Below, piece after piece: positions 47,823 to 64,000 of a DNA stretch of 64,000 bases. Under the pieces are notes generated by a model that was not told where the DNA came from, did not search any database, and saw nothing but the letters and a program-made list of their open reading frames with translations. The stretch is from contig NC_051100.1 in the NCBI RefSeq assembly GCF_901709675.1, positions 1,612,001-1,676,000 on the forward strand, read 5' to 3'. The stretch comes from Syngnathus acus (lineage: Eukaryota > Chordata > Actinopteri > Syngnathiformes > Syngnathidae). The stretch's first letter is position 1. Each line of letters opens with the position of its first letter. Both the position numbers and the translations under genes were made by a program.

Positions 47823-48340
47823 TGCTACGCGTGGTGGTGGTGGTAGTTGCCGTCAAGCCTCCTCCTTAGCTTGTCTGAAGCTAACGCGCTGGAATATCCG
47901 TAAGCGATCAAAAGTACCGAGAGATCGGGGAACTTAAGTTAGTTGGCCGGAGCGGCATCTGGAGAGTGTTGTTTATAGCATAGTAGTGGGAAAGGCACAA
48001 GGAGCCATATTGCTTGCCCGGGGCTGTTGACTGCACGACACAGCGATACATTGTCCCATCTTACTCGCGTGTGGCGGCGATTCACGTCGTCTTGCGCCTC
48101 CTTTCCGAGTACCGACACATTTCTCTGCTCCTCTCTCTCTTCTCGCGAAGCATTCAACGCGCCCTCGGACGAGTCGATTGCTGGCTGGCTTACGGGGAGG
48201 GAAAGGAAGCAAAAAAGTCATGGAACTCCGCCGCCGAGCCTCTGCTCCACTGTATCCTCCGCCATGTCTGGGCAACTCAGCAGCTGCTGTCCGCTGTCAA
48301 TCAAGGCGCCGTCCAATGCCCGTATACGGCAAAAGAGGCG
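47823..48340 (-). promoter_or_regulatory. dlg5: dlg5 5'UTR and CpG-containing promoter region
   Basis: The DNA upstream of the dlg5 start has frequent CpGs and no obvious TATA box, as for many broadly expressed genes. Open frames here on both strands show no known protein. The transcription start is not resolvable from sequence. Confidence 0.45.
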
Positions 48341-50283
48341 GGGCCTGTTGAATAACACGCCCAGTTTTTCAATGGGCGTGAACGTGACCTCACGTTACGT
48401 CGGAATTAAAATAAAAAGTGACGATGGAGAAAAAGTGCAGAAAATATTTTAGATTTGCAGTAGATGCTGCATTTAAATGATTAAAATTCAAGAATATGAT
48501 TTTTTATCCTCGTATTTATTCTCAGTGAGGGCTGATATGAGGCATTTATCTCAATAAATGCGAAATCATTATTTTGTATCTACAACACAACTATGTGTAC
48601 AGTCTATCTGAAGCACTGGTGAAGAGGCACATCAAATAATTTAACAATAGTAAATATATGTTCTCATTCATTTACTATTGATTTTATGGAAGCATTTAAA
48701 ATATGGTTAGGTAAAAAAATATATTTTCCTTTTCAAGAGATGCTGAATCGTAATCATACGCAAATGTGTCAATATAAAATGTGCACCTTTATAAAACCAA
48801 AATCCATGCTTACATAATAATGTTGCTGTAGCCACGGGCGTATGCACCGTGTACCATCTCCATTCAAGCTGGAACACTGCAACCGATTTCCCCGCACGTG
48901 TGTGGAAGCTTTCAAAAGCTATTCAAGTGCTGACAAATGATATCAGCATTTGTGAAATACAACAAGAAGATGATGGATGCTGTCCGCTCTCAAGATTGTT
49001 GGCACAGAAGCAGCCGTCTGCAGGCGTTTAAAGCGTGACCTTATTCATGCATGCACTGAATCTCATTGTGACATCTCCAATTCCTTTCCTCTCATTCTCC
49101 CACCCTCCCTCCCTCCCTCCTCTCTGTCTGCCATGTTGGCTCCACACACAGCCTGAGCAATGTGATGTGCTCCCCCCTTAGATGAAAAATTAATAAGGAT
49201 TCATTCATAAGCACGTCCCCCGCTTGCAGACATAGCTTGCACACTCGCGTCTGGAGCCTTTTATTTTCTGAGCGTACTTTCATATGGTCTAACATTATTT
49301 ATGTTGCATTTATTCTCAGCCCTCTCATTTACTGAGAGCAGTTTTTTTTTTTTATCAGTACTGATAAGAGAAAATAATGTCAGGGAAACCTCAAAAGCGG
49401 AACATAATACATTCTATAAAACTAGTTGACTTCCAAGCTGTTCTCATTTTATCCATCCAAAGATGGCCCAAATGGGTGGGGAACTCAACCTGAAGGTAAC
49501 ATATTGCTGACAATCATGCTACTTTAGGCACTGCAACATATAACTTACTCTTATTTAGGATGTCGGTAATGTTCTATGATGGCTATTTAGCTATATTTTA
49601 AGGGGGTCACAATATTACTGGCATAATGACGAGGAAGGGCATTGTTGATGTCCTTTGTCATTCCTCCTACATGACTACATATATTATGCGGAGGGTGTTC
49701 TCTGAGGGATCGAATGAGAAATCAAATTAAAACTCCGTCTTTTTTTTAATTATGTGTAAATTACACTCGCTTCATTTTGATACCTGCAACAGACGTGCAG
49801 CAAGTGCTCATAATGAGGAAACGTGATTACACAGGCATAACCACCTCATCGTCTAGCAAACTGATGGGATGGCGTCTTGTCTTGATTCAAATTAGGCCGG
49901 ATTATTATCTCAGCATGGTGATAATGCCTTCACGGCATCTAAATTCAGCAAGACGTCAGGGAGGGGCACGAGTTTTCCCCACACATGCTAGATTTGTTTA
50001 ACATAACACAAGCAGCTTTTGTGGACAAGTTGTGTTATGTTATGAGGTTGGAATCCAGGCCGCGGCCCCAAGCCACGTTCTGAACTCACTGAAGTGAGAA
50101 TGACTTCGGTATTTTGCTGCCCTCTGCTGGCAAAAGAGTAAAACGCAGTTCAATGTGATAGATTAAATGGTATTTTTTTCCAGGCTGTAAGAGTTTTTGC
50201 TGAACAACTGAGTGAGGGATTGTTTTAACACACTCAGCAGACAGAACAGATTTCTCATGATTTTGAAGCCTTGTTTTGAATAT
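48341..50283. other. Intergenic between dlg5 and anxa11
   Basis: Mostly AT-rich, with a CCCT repeat near 49101-49122 and poly-T runs. No gene or RNA recognised. A CTCF-like word sits at 50111-50131. Confidence 0.65.
50111..50131 (-). promoter_or_regulatory. CTCF-like motif downstream of anxa11
   Basis: On the minus strand it reads GCCAGCAGAGGGCAGCAAAA, close to the CTCF consensus. A second, weaker copy of the same word lies at about 44680-44697 in dlg5 intron 1. Confidence 0.4.
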
Positions 50284-50875
50284 ATGGTGATTTATTTGAC
50301 CAACAAAAGTATTGCTGTAAGCAATATAATGAGCAGTCAGTAGTCACCCGTGATTGTTTATTTTTTGAATATAAAATTCCAGGCAAATGTTTGACATAGA
50401 ACCATACACGTTTTCCTAAACCATAGGGTACAGCATTGACAGAAAATGTTAAAGCAGGCTTACTATAGCCATCACAGGGCACAGCGTGATATGTAGTGCA
50501 ATTGTGCATTTCATTTCAGCCCGAACATTATTCCATTTTTGAGACATGAAGTAGATATAAAATATCTGCTCATAAAGGCACATCTACAATTGACACTACA
50601 GCATGATTTTATAGGGACCCAATAAACATATACAACAATATTTATAGATTTTAAAAAATAGAAATCATTCTTTTTGAAATTCTCTCAAGTTTAACTCAAA
50701 TAATCAGCATGTAAAAAATATAAAAGCTTTTTGTGTGCACACATTATATTATCGCAAGTGGCCATGTAAGGTTACGATAGGAAGACACTGGCGTGGCATG
50801 CATTTGGCATTTTTGCAGTTTGTGTATATTGCTTGGACATGGATTACTATTGAAGGCCCGTAAAATGTGATTGCT
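50284..50875 (-). other. anxa11: anxa11 3'UTR with polyadenylation signals
   Basis: Downstream of the anxa11 stop. On the minus strand AATAAA occurs at 50362-50357 and again at 50294-50289. GT-rich sequence (TGCTGAGTGTGTT) follows at about 50240-50225, a typical downstream element. Confidence 0.55.
50357..50362 (-). terminator. anxa11: anxa11 polyadenylation signal candidate
   Basis: AATAAA about 515 nt past the stop codon on the transcript strand. The second AATAAA, 68 nt further, is an equally good candidate. Confidence 0.5.
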
Positions 50876-50935
50876 TCAGTCATTGCCGCCACACAGCTTG
50901 AGGAGGAGCTTCTTGTAGTCTCCTGACGTGTCGCC
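50876..50935 (-). CDS. anxa11: anxa11 terminal coding exon 14
   Basis: Encodes [19 protein letters not shown] and TGA, matching the human end GDTSGDYRKILLKICGGND. Confidence 0.96.
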   Translation of the reverse strand, partial: GDTSGDYKKLLLKLCGGND

Positions 50936-53900
50936 CTGTCGAGATTGGACAAACATTTGTATCCGACACCGTCACTTTGCTTTCTGCACATGCTTGCACA
51001 TTGAATTGGGCAATCAAGCTCATGATAATACTTACAGAGATGTGCGTGTACAGCGACTTGCCGTAGTTTTTCACATATTCCTTGCGGATATCCAGCATGT
51101 CGACCTCAGAACGGGACACCATGATTCGGATGAGAGTGGTGTCTTTCGTACCAGCCCCCTGAGCACGCACGCACACACATACGGAAAAAGAGTCATATTA
51201 GGATTAGAGAATGCGGCAACATATACGACTGTTGTTGAAAAGATTGCAAAGACATTACAGACTACTCGACATGGACTTGCCTTTCATCACGTTAGCAAGG
51301 ACTTCAAAAATGTAAGTGTACATGGGCATGCAGCAAGTCTCACCTTCATGGCCTTGTAAAGCCGCTCAGCAAAGTAGGCTGTTGTATTCTTAATACACTT
51401 CACTGGAATAGAGAGCATATACGCTTAACACCAAATACATGGAACAACCCAACACCTATATTGCAAAAACAAAAACAAGAATATCATGCAACATGCACAC
51501 TGCAGTGCAGACGTTAAAAAAAAATTTAAAAAAAGTAAACGCAGCAGTGGACTAATTGAAACACAAAACATCTAGATCCAACACTTGAGATTACAGTACC
51601 ATAACCCTGATGGTGGCAAAAAGAAAAAAAACAAAACAGGGTGTTAACAATGTACTGCATCCAAAAGTCATAAACGGGTTATCTGAAACAAAATCTGCGT
51701 TCATAGCACAATGTGGCAGTTGGACGACAATTGTTGCCGTTGTTTATCTTACCCACAGCCAGCATGCCACTTTCCAAGTCTCCGGACATCTCCCTGCTGA
51801 TGCTCTTCTCGATATCTCTGCCACACATCTTTTGGTACTCCATAAAAACTGCACACGACATCATAAAATACATTGAGATTGGAAGATTAGAGCAATGAAA
51901 TGTTCGATGTAATATAGCATATTCAAATGGTTTCAACTAACAAACATGCTGGAATTTTGCTTATTTAGTGCATACCTGCCCTGAGATGGTATTTGCTCCT
52001 GGCACAGAGGATGGCGTTAAACTTGGATTCATCCGTCCCAAGCTTGTTCTCTCCAGCAGCGTACAGGGCCTAGGGGGAGAGCGGCAGATCTGGTTCTATA
52101 AATGATGATGAATGAGTGTCCATTCGATTGTACCTGAGCGTCTTGCTTGGCCAGTGAGACGTCGACATTTGGTCTTTCGTCTCGATTACCCTAAAGTGAT
52201 GGTGGTGGGGACTTGATGAGTTCTCGCTGTACGTATTGGCAGACAAATATTTCAGTGGGTTTTGTTCTTGTACCTGTGCAAGAGAGATCAAGAGTCTACG
52301 GAAGTGTCCTGAGGTGTCACTGCTGATGGCGTCCTCCATAGACTTCTTGTATTCTAAATTGGAAAGATAATGTGAAGCATATTGTCGAGTGGTTTTGCGC
52401 TTCAGCTCACGATTCAAATGCCACTTGAAAATCCTCCATTTTTTTTTTTTGCCTCTTGTTGAAAACACACAACGCCGGATGTCGTCAATTTTTATCAAAC
52501 TCCGAACGTGGCTATTAGTGTCTCACCTGTTTTGTAAATACGGCTTATCTCCTTGATTTCGGCGTTAGAACGTGACGACAGGATCTCTATCAGACAGGCT
52601 TCGTCGGTCCCAGCGCCCTGCAGGGATCGCGGAGCAAATTATAATCTCATCTGCCTGTCTAGCAACAAACCTTTATTTAAACTGACATTTCATTTTTGTT
52701 TTTAATGACAGAAGCAAAATATTACCATTTATACTACATCCCTCTCATCATTGCTTGCGTTCTGGAATCTTATTTACTAAATCTATACTGTGCAAGTTTG
52801 GAGTGAATGTTGACCTTGATGGCATCGTGAATTTCCGAGGCGTCAAACGCAGACGGGCTCTTCAACGTGGCCATGACCAGCTTCCTGAAGTCACCCGACA
52901 GTTCAGAGTGGAGGTCCTTAATCAGATCCTGAAAATGGAAACAAGCTTGGAATAACTAAAAGTCCATCATCAATTACAAGAGCTATGAAAAACAATCTAT
53001 AATGAGCACTGAGCGCTTGTCGTCCGGCCCTCTTTCCATTCAGCTGACAGCACCTGTCATTAACTCATCAAGCTATGTTCAACACTTGATATGGAGAACG
53101 CCGTATAAACCCCAACACTATTTTAAAAAAGTCTGGCTTTTCTCATTATAGCAACAGGCAGCCGCGTTAAGAATAAGAACGGACGGGCAGGATTGGTTTA
53201 CCTTCCCGTAGGAGGTTTTGTAGGCACGGAGCAGAGGAACACGCTGCTTGTTGGAGCGACTCCCCAGCAAGTCGATGATGGCCTGCTCATCCGTTCCTGC
53301 ACGCACGCAAATTTTTTGCATATTCAAATACCAGGAAAATTATTGAGCGTGAGCTTGACCAGGATAAAGCAGCTTCACAAACAGATCACTCACCAAAGCC
53401 CTTCATGGCCTTCCTCAGAACTTCCACATCTTTGAGAGGGTCTGCTCCAGGAAAGTCCTTGATTGTCCCTCTGAACCCTTTCTGCAATCACACCAATTCA
53501 ACGCCAATCCAATATTCTACAGTAAACCGTCTTGTTGGTTCTTACATTAACAGGCGGCGCTATCGGCATGCCTCCGCCTCCGTAGGCTTGCGCGGATGGA
53601 TTCGGAGAGGGGACCTTTGGGTACCCGGGCATAGGCGCCGGTGCTGCTCCGTACCCGGTGGGGTTGGGAGAAGGTGCGCGAGGGTAGCCGGGCATAGGCT
53701 GGCCGGGGTAGCCCATCCCTGGCCCTTGAGGCATGGCTCCTCCTGGCTGTGAGTACAGGCCATATGACTGATGGTTAGGGAAAGGGGCACCATACCCGCC
53801 TGGTAGATAGACAGGCGGGTATCCCCCGGGGGCTTGGGCGTACAAGGAGGGGTTTGGAGAAAAACACCCTACACCTTGGCACATCTGGTAGGCCTGCAAT

Positions 53901-55115
53901 TTGGAGAGATTGGCATTCCGTAACATGGGCAACATTACACCTTTCCCAAGTCTATGGAACTATGTTTCATGATAGGCAACAAAGACACACGTATGCAAAC
54001 AAAATGTGGGCCATGCTGTGCAGTGAAATGGGAAGTTTGACATCACAAATTACACAAACAGGGTACAGAATGACAAAGAAAGGAGGATTGAAAGCAGCAC
54101 AAAATGGGAAAGCATGAAAGGAATGGATCCTGATGTCAATTGTTTTCTTCTCATGCAAGAAAGCGAGAAAAATAAGCTGACTGGCAAAAAAAGCAATGCT
54201 CTTTTTGTTTTTTTAATGAAAACTTCAAGAACTGACTTACCCCATAAAGTGTAAAGACGGAATAGCCCAGTTATGGATGTGAAATTCGTTCTAAATGCAA
54301 TGCTCAACGCAACCATCTCATCATACATATGTTTCAAAATCTCTTATCAAGATTTTTTTTTTTCAAGTCAACCTACCATGCCGGCATTGTATCCCGGGTT
54401 GGTAAGGTTGTCCACACCTATGGAAGGATATCCTCCAGCTGGCCCACCTCCCCAGCTGCCTGCAGCACAAAACAAACATTAAACTGTTAACCACATTGCA
54501 CTGGCTTCAAAATACCTAATGATTAAGAATAGAAATAGACAATGAATGACTCCTCTTGCTGGAACTTTCAGACTCGACAACAAGTAGAGTGTTGAATTCA
54601 GAATGGAAGCACTGTAGGAGTGAAAAGAGGGAGCAAAAGACAACTGTGCTACTTGTGTTTCTTAGCAACGGCAGACTTTTGTTTGCTTTGGGGGGGTGCG
54701 TACTGCAGGCTACTTTAAAAGAATGAGGAAAATAAACAGGAAAAAAACTTTTGGGGAAGAATTGCCTGGTCCCTCACGTCTTACCTTGTGGAGGTGCTGG
54801 TGGATAGCCTCCAGCCTGGGGTGGAAAACCTCCTGCCTGAGATGGGTAACCTCCCGCTTGGGGTGGGTAGCCGCCCGCCTGGGGTGGGTAGCCGCCCGCC
54901 TGGGGTGGGTAGCCGCCCGCCTGGGGTGGGTAGCCGCCCGCCTGGGGTGGGTAGCCGCCGGCTTGGGGAGGGTACGCACCGGGTTGTGGTGGGTATCCAC
55001 CGGCCTGAGTAGGGTAGGCACCAGGCTGAGGAGGGTAGCCGCCTACTTGGGGTGGGTAAGCACCAGGTTGTGGTGGGTATGCACCAGCTTGAGGAGGGTA
55101 GCCAGGGTAACTCAT
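50876..55115 (-). CDS. anxa11: Annexin A11, whole coding region, 14 coding exons
   Basis: A calcium-dependent phospholipid-binding protein. In mammals it acts in cytokinesis and vesicle traffic and tethers RNA granules to lysosomes through its low-complexity tail. The spliced frame is 572 codons (human about 505). Residues 1-254 are a Gly/Tyr/Pro-rich disordered tail, beginning MSYPGYPPQ and dominated by a YPPQAGG heptad array. Residues about 262-572 hold four annexin repeats with type II calcium sites: [24 protein letters not shown] and KGAGTKDT, each followed by the acidic partner loop (SGDF, SGHF, SGDL, SGDY). The C-terminus [10 protein letters not shown] matches ANXA11. All 13 internal junctions keep phase. 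Teleosts can have anxa11a and anxa11b; I cannot assign which. Confidence 0.96.
51036..51158 (-). CDS. anxa11: anxa11 coding exon 13 (repeat 4)
   Basis: Encodes [20 protein letters not shown] and [20 protein letters not shown]. Phase 0 to phase 0, donor GTAAGT. Confidence 0.96.
51344..51402 (-). CDS. anxa11: anxa11 coding exon 12 (repeat 3-4)
   Basis: A 59-bp exon encoding [19 protein letters not shown]. Phase 1 to phase 0. Confidence 0.95.
51753..51848 (-). CDS. anxa11: anxa11 coding exon 11 (repeat 3)
   Basis: Encodes [20 protein letters not shown] and [11 protein letters not shown]. Phase 1 to phase 1. Confidence 0.96.
51976..52069 (-). CDS. anxa11: anxa11 coding exon 10 (repeat 3)
   Basis: Encodes [20 protein letters not shown] and [11 protein letters not shown]. 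Phase 0 to phase 1. Confidence 0.95.
52134..52190 (-). CDS. anxa11: anxa11 coding exon 9 (repeat 2-3 linker)
   Basis: A 57-bp exon encoding [19 protein letters not shown]. Phase 0 to phase 0. Too short to show up as a long open frame. Confidence 0.94.
52274..52353 (-). CDS. anxa11: anxa11 coding exon 8 (repeat 2 end)
   Basis: Encodes [20 protein letters not shown] and LISLAQ. Phase 1 to phase 0. Confidence 0.96.
52527..52617 (-). CDS. anxa11: anxa11 coding exon 7 (repeat 2)
   Basis: Encodes [20 protein letters not shown] and [10 protein letters not shown]. Phase 0 to phase 1. Confidence 0.96.
52815..52928 (-). CDS. anxa11: anxa11 coding exon 6 (repeat 1-2)
   Basis: Encodes [20 protein letters not shown] and [22 protein letters not shown] supplies the acidic ligand of repeat 1. 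Phase 0 to phase 0. Confidence 0.96.
53202..53296 (-). CDS. anxa11: anxa11 coding exon 5 (repeat 1)
   Basis: Encodes [20 protein letters not shown] and [11 protein letters not shown], completing the GFGTD calcium site with exon 4. Phase 1 to phase 0. Confidence 0.96.
53394..53481 (-). CDS. anxa11: anxa11 coding exon 4 (annexin core start)
   Basis: Encodes [20 protein letters not shown] and VLRKAMKGF, the entry into annexin repeat 1. Phase 0 to phase 1. Confidence 0.95.
53546..53893 (-). CDS. anxa11: anxa11 coding exon 3 (Pro/Gly-rich tail)
   Basis: 116 codons of low-complexity tail: [11 protein letters not shown], then repeated GYP, PMPGYP and APSPNP words. Phase 0 to phase 0. Confidence 0.93.
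54377..54459 (-). CDS. anxa11: anxa11 coding exon 2
   Basis: Encodes [20 protein letters not shown] and PGYNAGM. PSIGVDN matches human PPIGLDN. Phase 1 to phase 0. Confidence 0.92.
54785..55115 (-). CDS. anxa11: anxa11 coding exon 1 (YPPQAGG heptad array)
   Basis: MSYPG is followed by 14 heptads of the type YPPQ(A/P/V)G(A/G), then YPPAPPQ. The ATG lies two bases after an acceptor (TTTGAAG|GC), so the 5'UTR is in an upstream exon. Ends in phase 1. Confidence 0.94.
54800..55100 (-). repeat. anxa11: Coding minisatellite, 21-bp unit
   Basis: The heptads are encoded by 21-bp units. The middle ones (about 54860-54960) are almost identical at the DNA level, including synonymous positions. This points to recent slippage or unequal exchange rather than old selected repeats. 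Confidence 0.9.
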
Positions 55116-55117
55116 GC

Positions 55118-56247
55118 CTTCAAAGACAAAACAGTAAGTCAATTCAAAAGCCATTAAAGAGTTGGAATCATATACTGCATGAAATAAAAAAAAAAGTTTC
55201 CTGGGTGTCGGCCGTTTGCCCTAAAATGGTTACTTCTATTTCCTATGGGAAAATATTGTTTACAAATGCGAATAAATTGGAGGTTGGCCATCATCCAGGA
55301 ACAGAAATTTCCAGTTTGCATTACGCAGCAACTCTACCAGTTCCAGGAACAAACTTTGGCAAGAAACACAAACCACACAAAACTACACTCCTTTAAAAGG
55401 TACATTCAACATACATTGACAATAAAATATGTAAATGTGCGTTTCTTCTAAGACCGCAAGGCAATAATTCCTTCTCAAACAAAAAATGTGTAAGGTGGAT
55501 TTTTTGGCAATGTCACTTTAACACTAGCAAAAAAAAAAAAGCATAGAAGTCATCCATAAAGTGGGGAAGTCACCAAAACTGCATAGGTAGGGATGTATTA
55601 ACTGACAACTCATGACAATACTTTGCAAAAAAAAAAAGTAGATTTACTCTTCAAGCTTCCCCAAGGCTAGGAACATAGTTGTCAACCTATGAAGCACTAC
55701 AGGATTGGGGGAGGGACATGATTTTGTATCATACACCCCTCTTATGTAAGGGGATCTTATTTGTGTTTAACGTTCTTGAATGAAGAACAATGGAAATACA
55801 CGTCTCCTTGTTTCATTTTATTGTAGTTATGATCAGAGAGTCAACAAAGGGACATTGGCTAACCCTTTAAATATAGTGACTACAAAGCTAACTGTACTTC
55901 ACTTTAGCTTAGCTTTGCTGAGGTGTAGCTTGGACGGTAACTGTGCATCGGGCGAAAACAAATGAGTGAAAAATGCCAAATGATATCACGATCACATAAT
56001 TAGACGCATTCAAAGTAGACGGCGGTGAAAACAGCGCCTATGTTTAAGTCGAGCTAAAGATAAACATGCACTCACTCCTACAAGGGCTGAGATAATAAAG
56101 GAAGGCGGACCAAAAAAAACACAGTAACGTAACACCACGAAACGCCCAACAGAAATAGTCGCGACGTCTCAAGGGATAACTTGTCTTCGAAGTATTTCAA
56201 AGCCATTGTTCTGGAAACAAATGTACCTGTGGAAATCCGGAACTTAC
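55118..56247 (-). other. anxa11: anxa11 intron in the 5'UTR
   Basis: The stretch between the presumed non-coding first exon and the exon with the start codon. AT-rich, with no coding frame. Confidence 0.6.
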
Positions 56248-56360
56248 TTGGGCCTGTTGGGCTTTTTCCTGGTGCTCGCCGAGTACTCGAATGCTGGTGA
56301 ACGACGTTCTGGGCTTGCCGTGGAGGGGTGGGTGGTCACGCAAGAGTTTCCATCTTGAAG
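56248..56360 (-). other. anxa11: Probable anxa11 non-coding exon 1
   Basis: On the minus strand a clear donor (CCCAA|GTAAGTTCC) at 56248 follows GC-rich sequence, and the next exon begins two bases before the ATG. The upstream end (transcription start) is approximate. Confidence 0.5.
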
Positions 56361-56382
56361 GGTTAGGAGCCGCCCACCGATC

Positions 56383-56385
<3 letters not shown>

Positions 56386-56413
<28 letters not shown>
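56386..56413. repeat. (GT)n microsatellite in the anxa11 promoter
   Basis: About 12 GT units just upstream of the presumed anxa11 first exon. Confidence 0.9.
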
Positions 56414-57100
56414 CACACTTGCGCTGCCTGTCACACCGCTGTCATAAAACGACAACGCCTAAAATAGAAAACAAGGCATTTTTTCCACTGACGGCGTGCA
56501 TACGTAAATGGGATTTAGACTGAATCATCGTCATGATCCATGACGTGATTTTTCTTTACACTGCAATTACAATATACAAAACCCAGATTTCAAAAAGCAA
56601 TCAAACTAAATGTGCTTATCTCATGAAGCTAATAAATTCTCAAAATTAACATTATTTTTGTCGTGTCATGTTATGTTTACGGTTTCATATATTGTCACGT
56701 GTTAGGTGGTGCAAAAAGAAATGTACTGTATTATTAAATACGCCACAGGAGGGAGCCACTTTGAAGGCTTTCACGTGGTGGTCTTGCCTGCCCTGCCAAT
56801 TGCATGCTGATCGGTTGGTAAGTCATTTAAATCGTCAAGCGACTCCATCCATCCTATTTTTTAGCCATCAAAATTTGGCCTGTATTTTGACATTAAAATG
56901 TTTCAACACTAGTCCATCACTCATTCCAGCCATGAAATAAAATATTGCACCATCACTTCTGACACGTCTTTATAAAATGCATTTGGTGCAAACACTCGCT
57001 GGCTAATGTGTTAAATGAATTTAGTGGTGGTCGGGGCTTTGGAGAGAGATTTGACCAGCGAACCATTTGGCCAAAAACGCCGCTCACGAATGCTCACGCA

Positions 57101-57119
57101 GGCCAATCGCTGATTGGCC
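57101..57119. promoter_or_regulatory. Inverted CCAAT-box pair (NF-Y-like palindrome)
   Basis: Reads GGCCAATCGCTGATTGGCC: two CCAAT boxes facing each other in perfect inverted arms around GCT. Such elements suit NF-Y, which acts at bidirectional promoters. Binding is inferred. Confidence 0.55.
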
Positions 57120-57205
57120 AGCGTTCTCGACGACTCTCCGCTGTCCTCATTTAATATTCAAAGCAGCTCTCTCAGCCCCGCTGCAATAAAGGCAGATAGC
57201 GGACC

Positions 57206-64000
<6,795 letters not shown>

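Larger units (their letters stand above)
56361..57205. promoter_or_regulatory. Divergent anxa11-zcchc24 promoter interval
   Basis: Less than 1 kb separates the presumed 5' ends of two genes transcribed away from each other. It contains a CCAAT-box palindrome at 57101-57119 and AT-rich TTTAATATTC about 30 bp before the presumed zcchc24 start region. Confidence 0.5.

Noticed and set aside
47299-47937. 212-codon plus-strand open frame over dlg5 exon 1
   Set aside because: Antisense to the verified first exon of dlg5, with no known domain and no splice or homology support.
53854-55012. Plus-strand Gly/Arg/Pro- and Trp/Val-rich frames over the anxa11 tail exons
   Set aside because: Antisense of the 21-bp coding repeat. 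The minus strand gives the ANXA11 tail with correct splice sites.

Overview
This window is vertebrate nuclear DNA, most likely from a ray-finned (teleost) fish. Coding sequence is split into many short exons with GT-AG introns, some under 100 bp. CA/GT and AT microsatellites are abundant, and several short inverted-repeat elements resemble families common in fish genomes. The protein fragments match four vertebrate genes that lie near each other on human 10q22-q23. There is no operon, CRISPR array or prokaryotic feature. Gene identities come from recognising protein sequence by eye; no search was run.

Layout, left to right. (1) Positions 1-15793 are the start of the long first intron of kcnma1 (BK channel alpha subunit, minus strand). 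No coding exon is visible there, only microsatellites and mobile-element remnants. (2) 15794-16102 is kcnma1 coding exon 1 (N-terminus plus transmembrane segment S0), followed upstream by a promoter region with a long GA-rich tract. (3) 16.9-20.6 kb is the interval between kcnma1 and the end of dlg5, including the dlg5 3'UTR and a 300-bp AT-dinucleotide tract. (4) 20625-47822 is a complete dlg5 gene (minus strand). I could chain 33 coding exons with consistent splice phases into about 2020 codons: CARD-like N-terminus, long coiled coil, PDZ1-PDZ2, disordered linker, PDZ3-PDZ4, SH3 and guanylate-kinase-like domain. Intron 1 is about 10 kb. (5) 48.3-50.2 kb is intergenic. (6) 50876-55115 is a complete anxa11 coding region (minus strand, 14 coding exons, 572 codons) with a non-coding first exon near 56.25 kb. 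(7) 56.4-57.3 kb is a short divergent promoter interval. (8) 57439 to the right edge is zcchc24 (plus strand). Only its first two coding exons are in the window.

The four genes are a conserved neighbourhood rather than a pathway. kcnma1 encodes a calcium- and voltage-gated potassium channel. dlg5 encodes a scaffold of cell junctions and polarity. anxa11 encodes a calcium-dependent membrane-binding protein with a low-complexity tail. zcchc24 encodes a zinc-knuckle, probably RNA-binding, protein. The most interesting details are structural: a 70-bp dlg5 intron, a 6-nt tandem splice donor next to the SH3 exon, a phase-0 coiled-coil exon, upstream ORFs in kcnma1 and zcchc24, a near-perfect 21-bp coding minisatellite in anxa11, a CCAAT palindrome between anxa11 and zcchc24, and several terminal-inverted-repeat elements. 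I saw no wholly unknown gene system.
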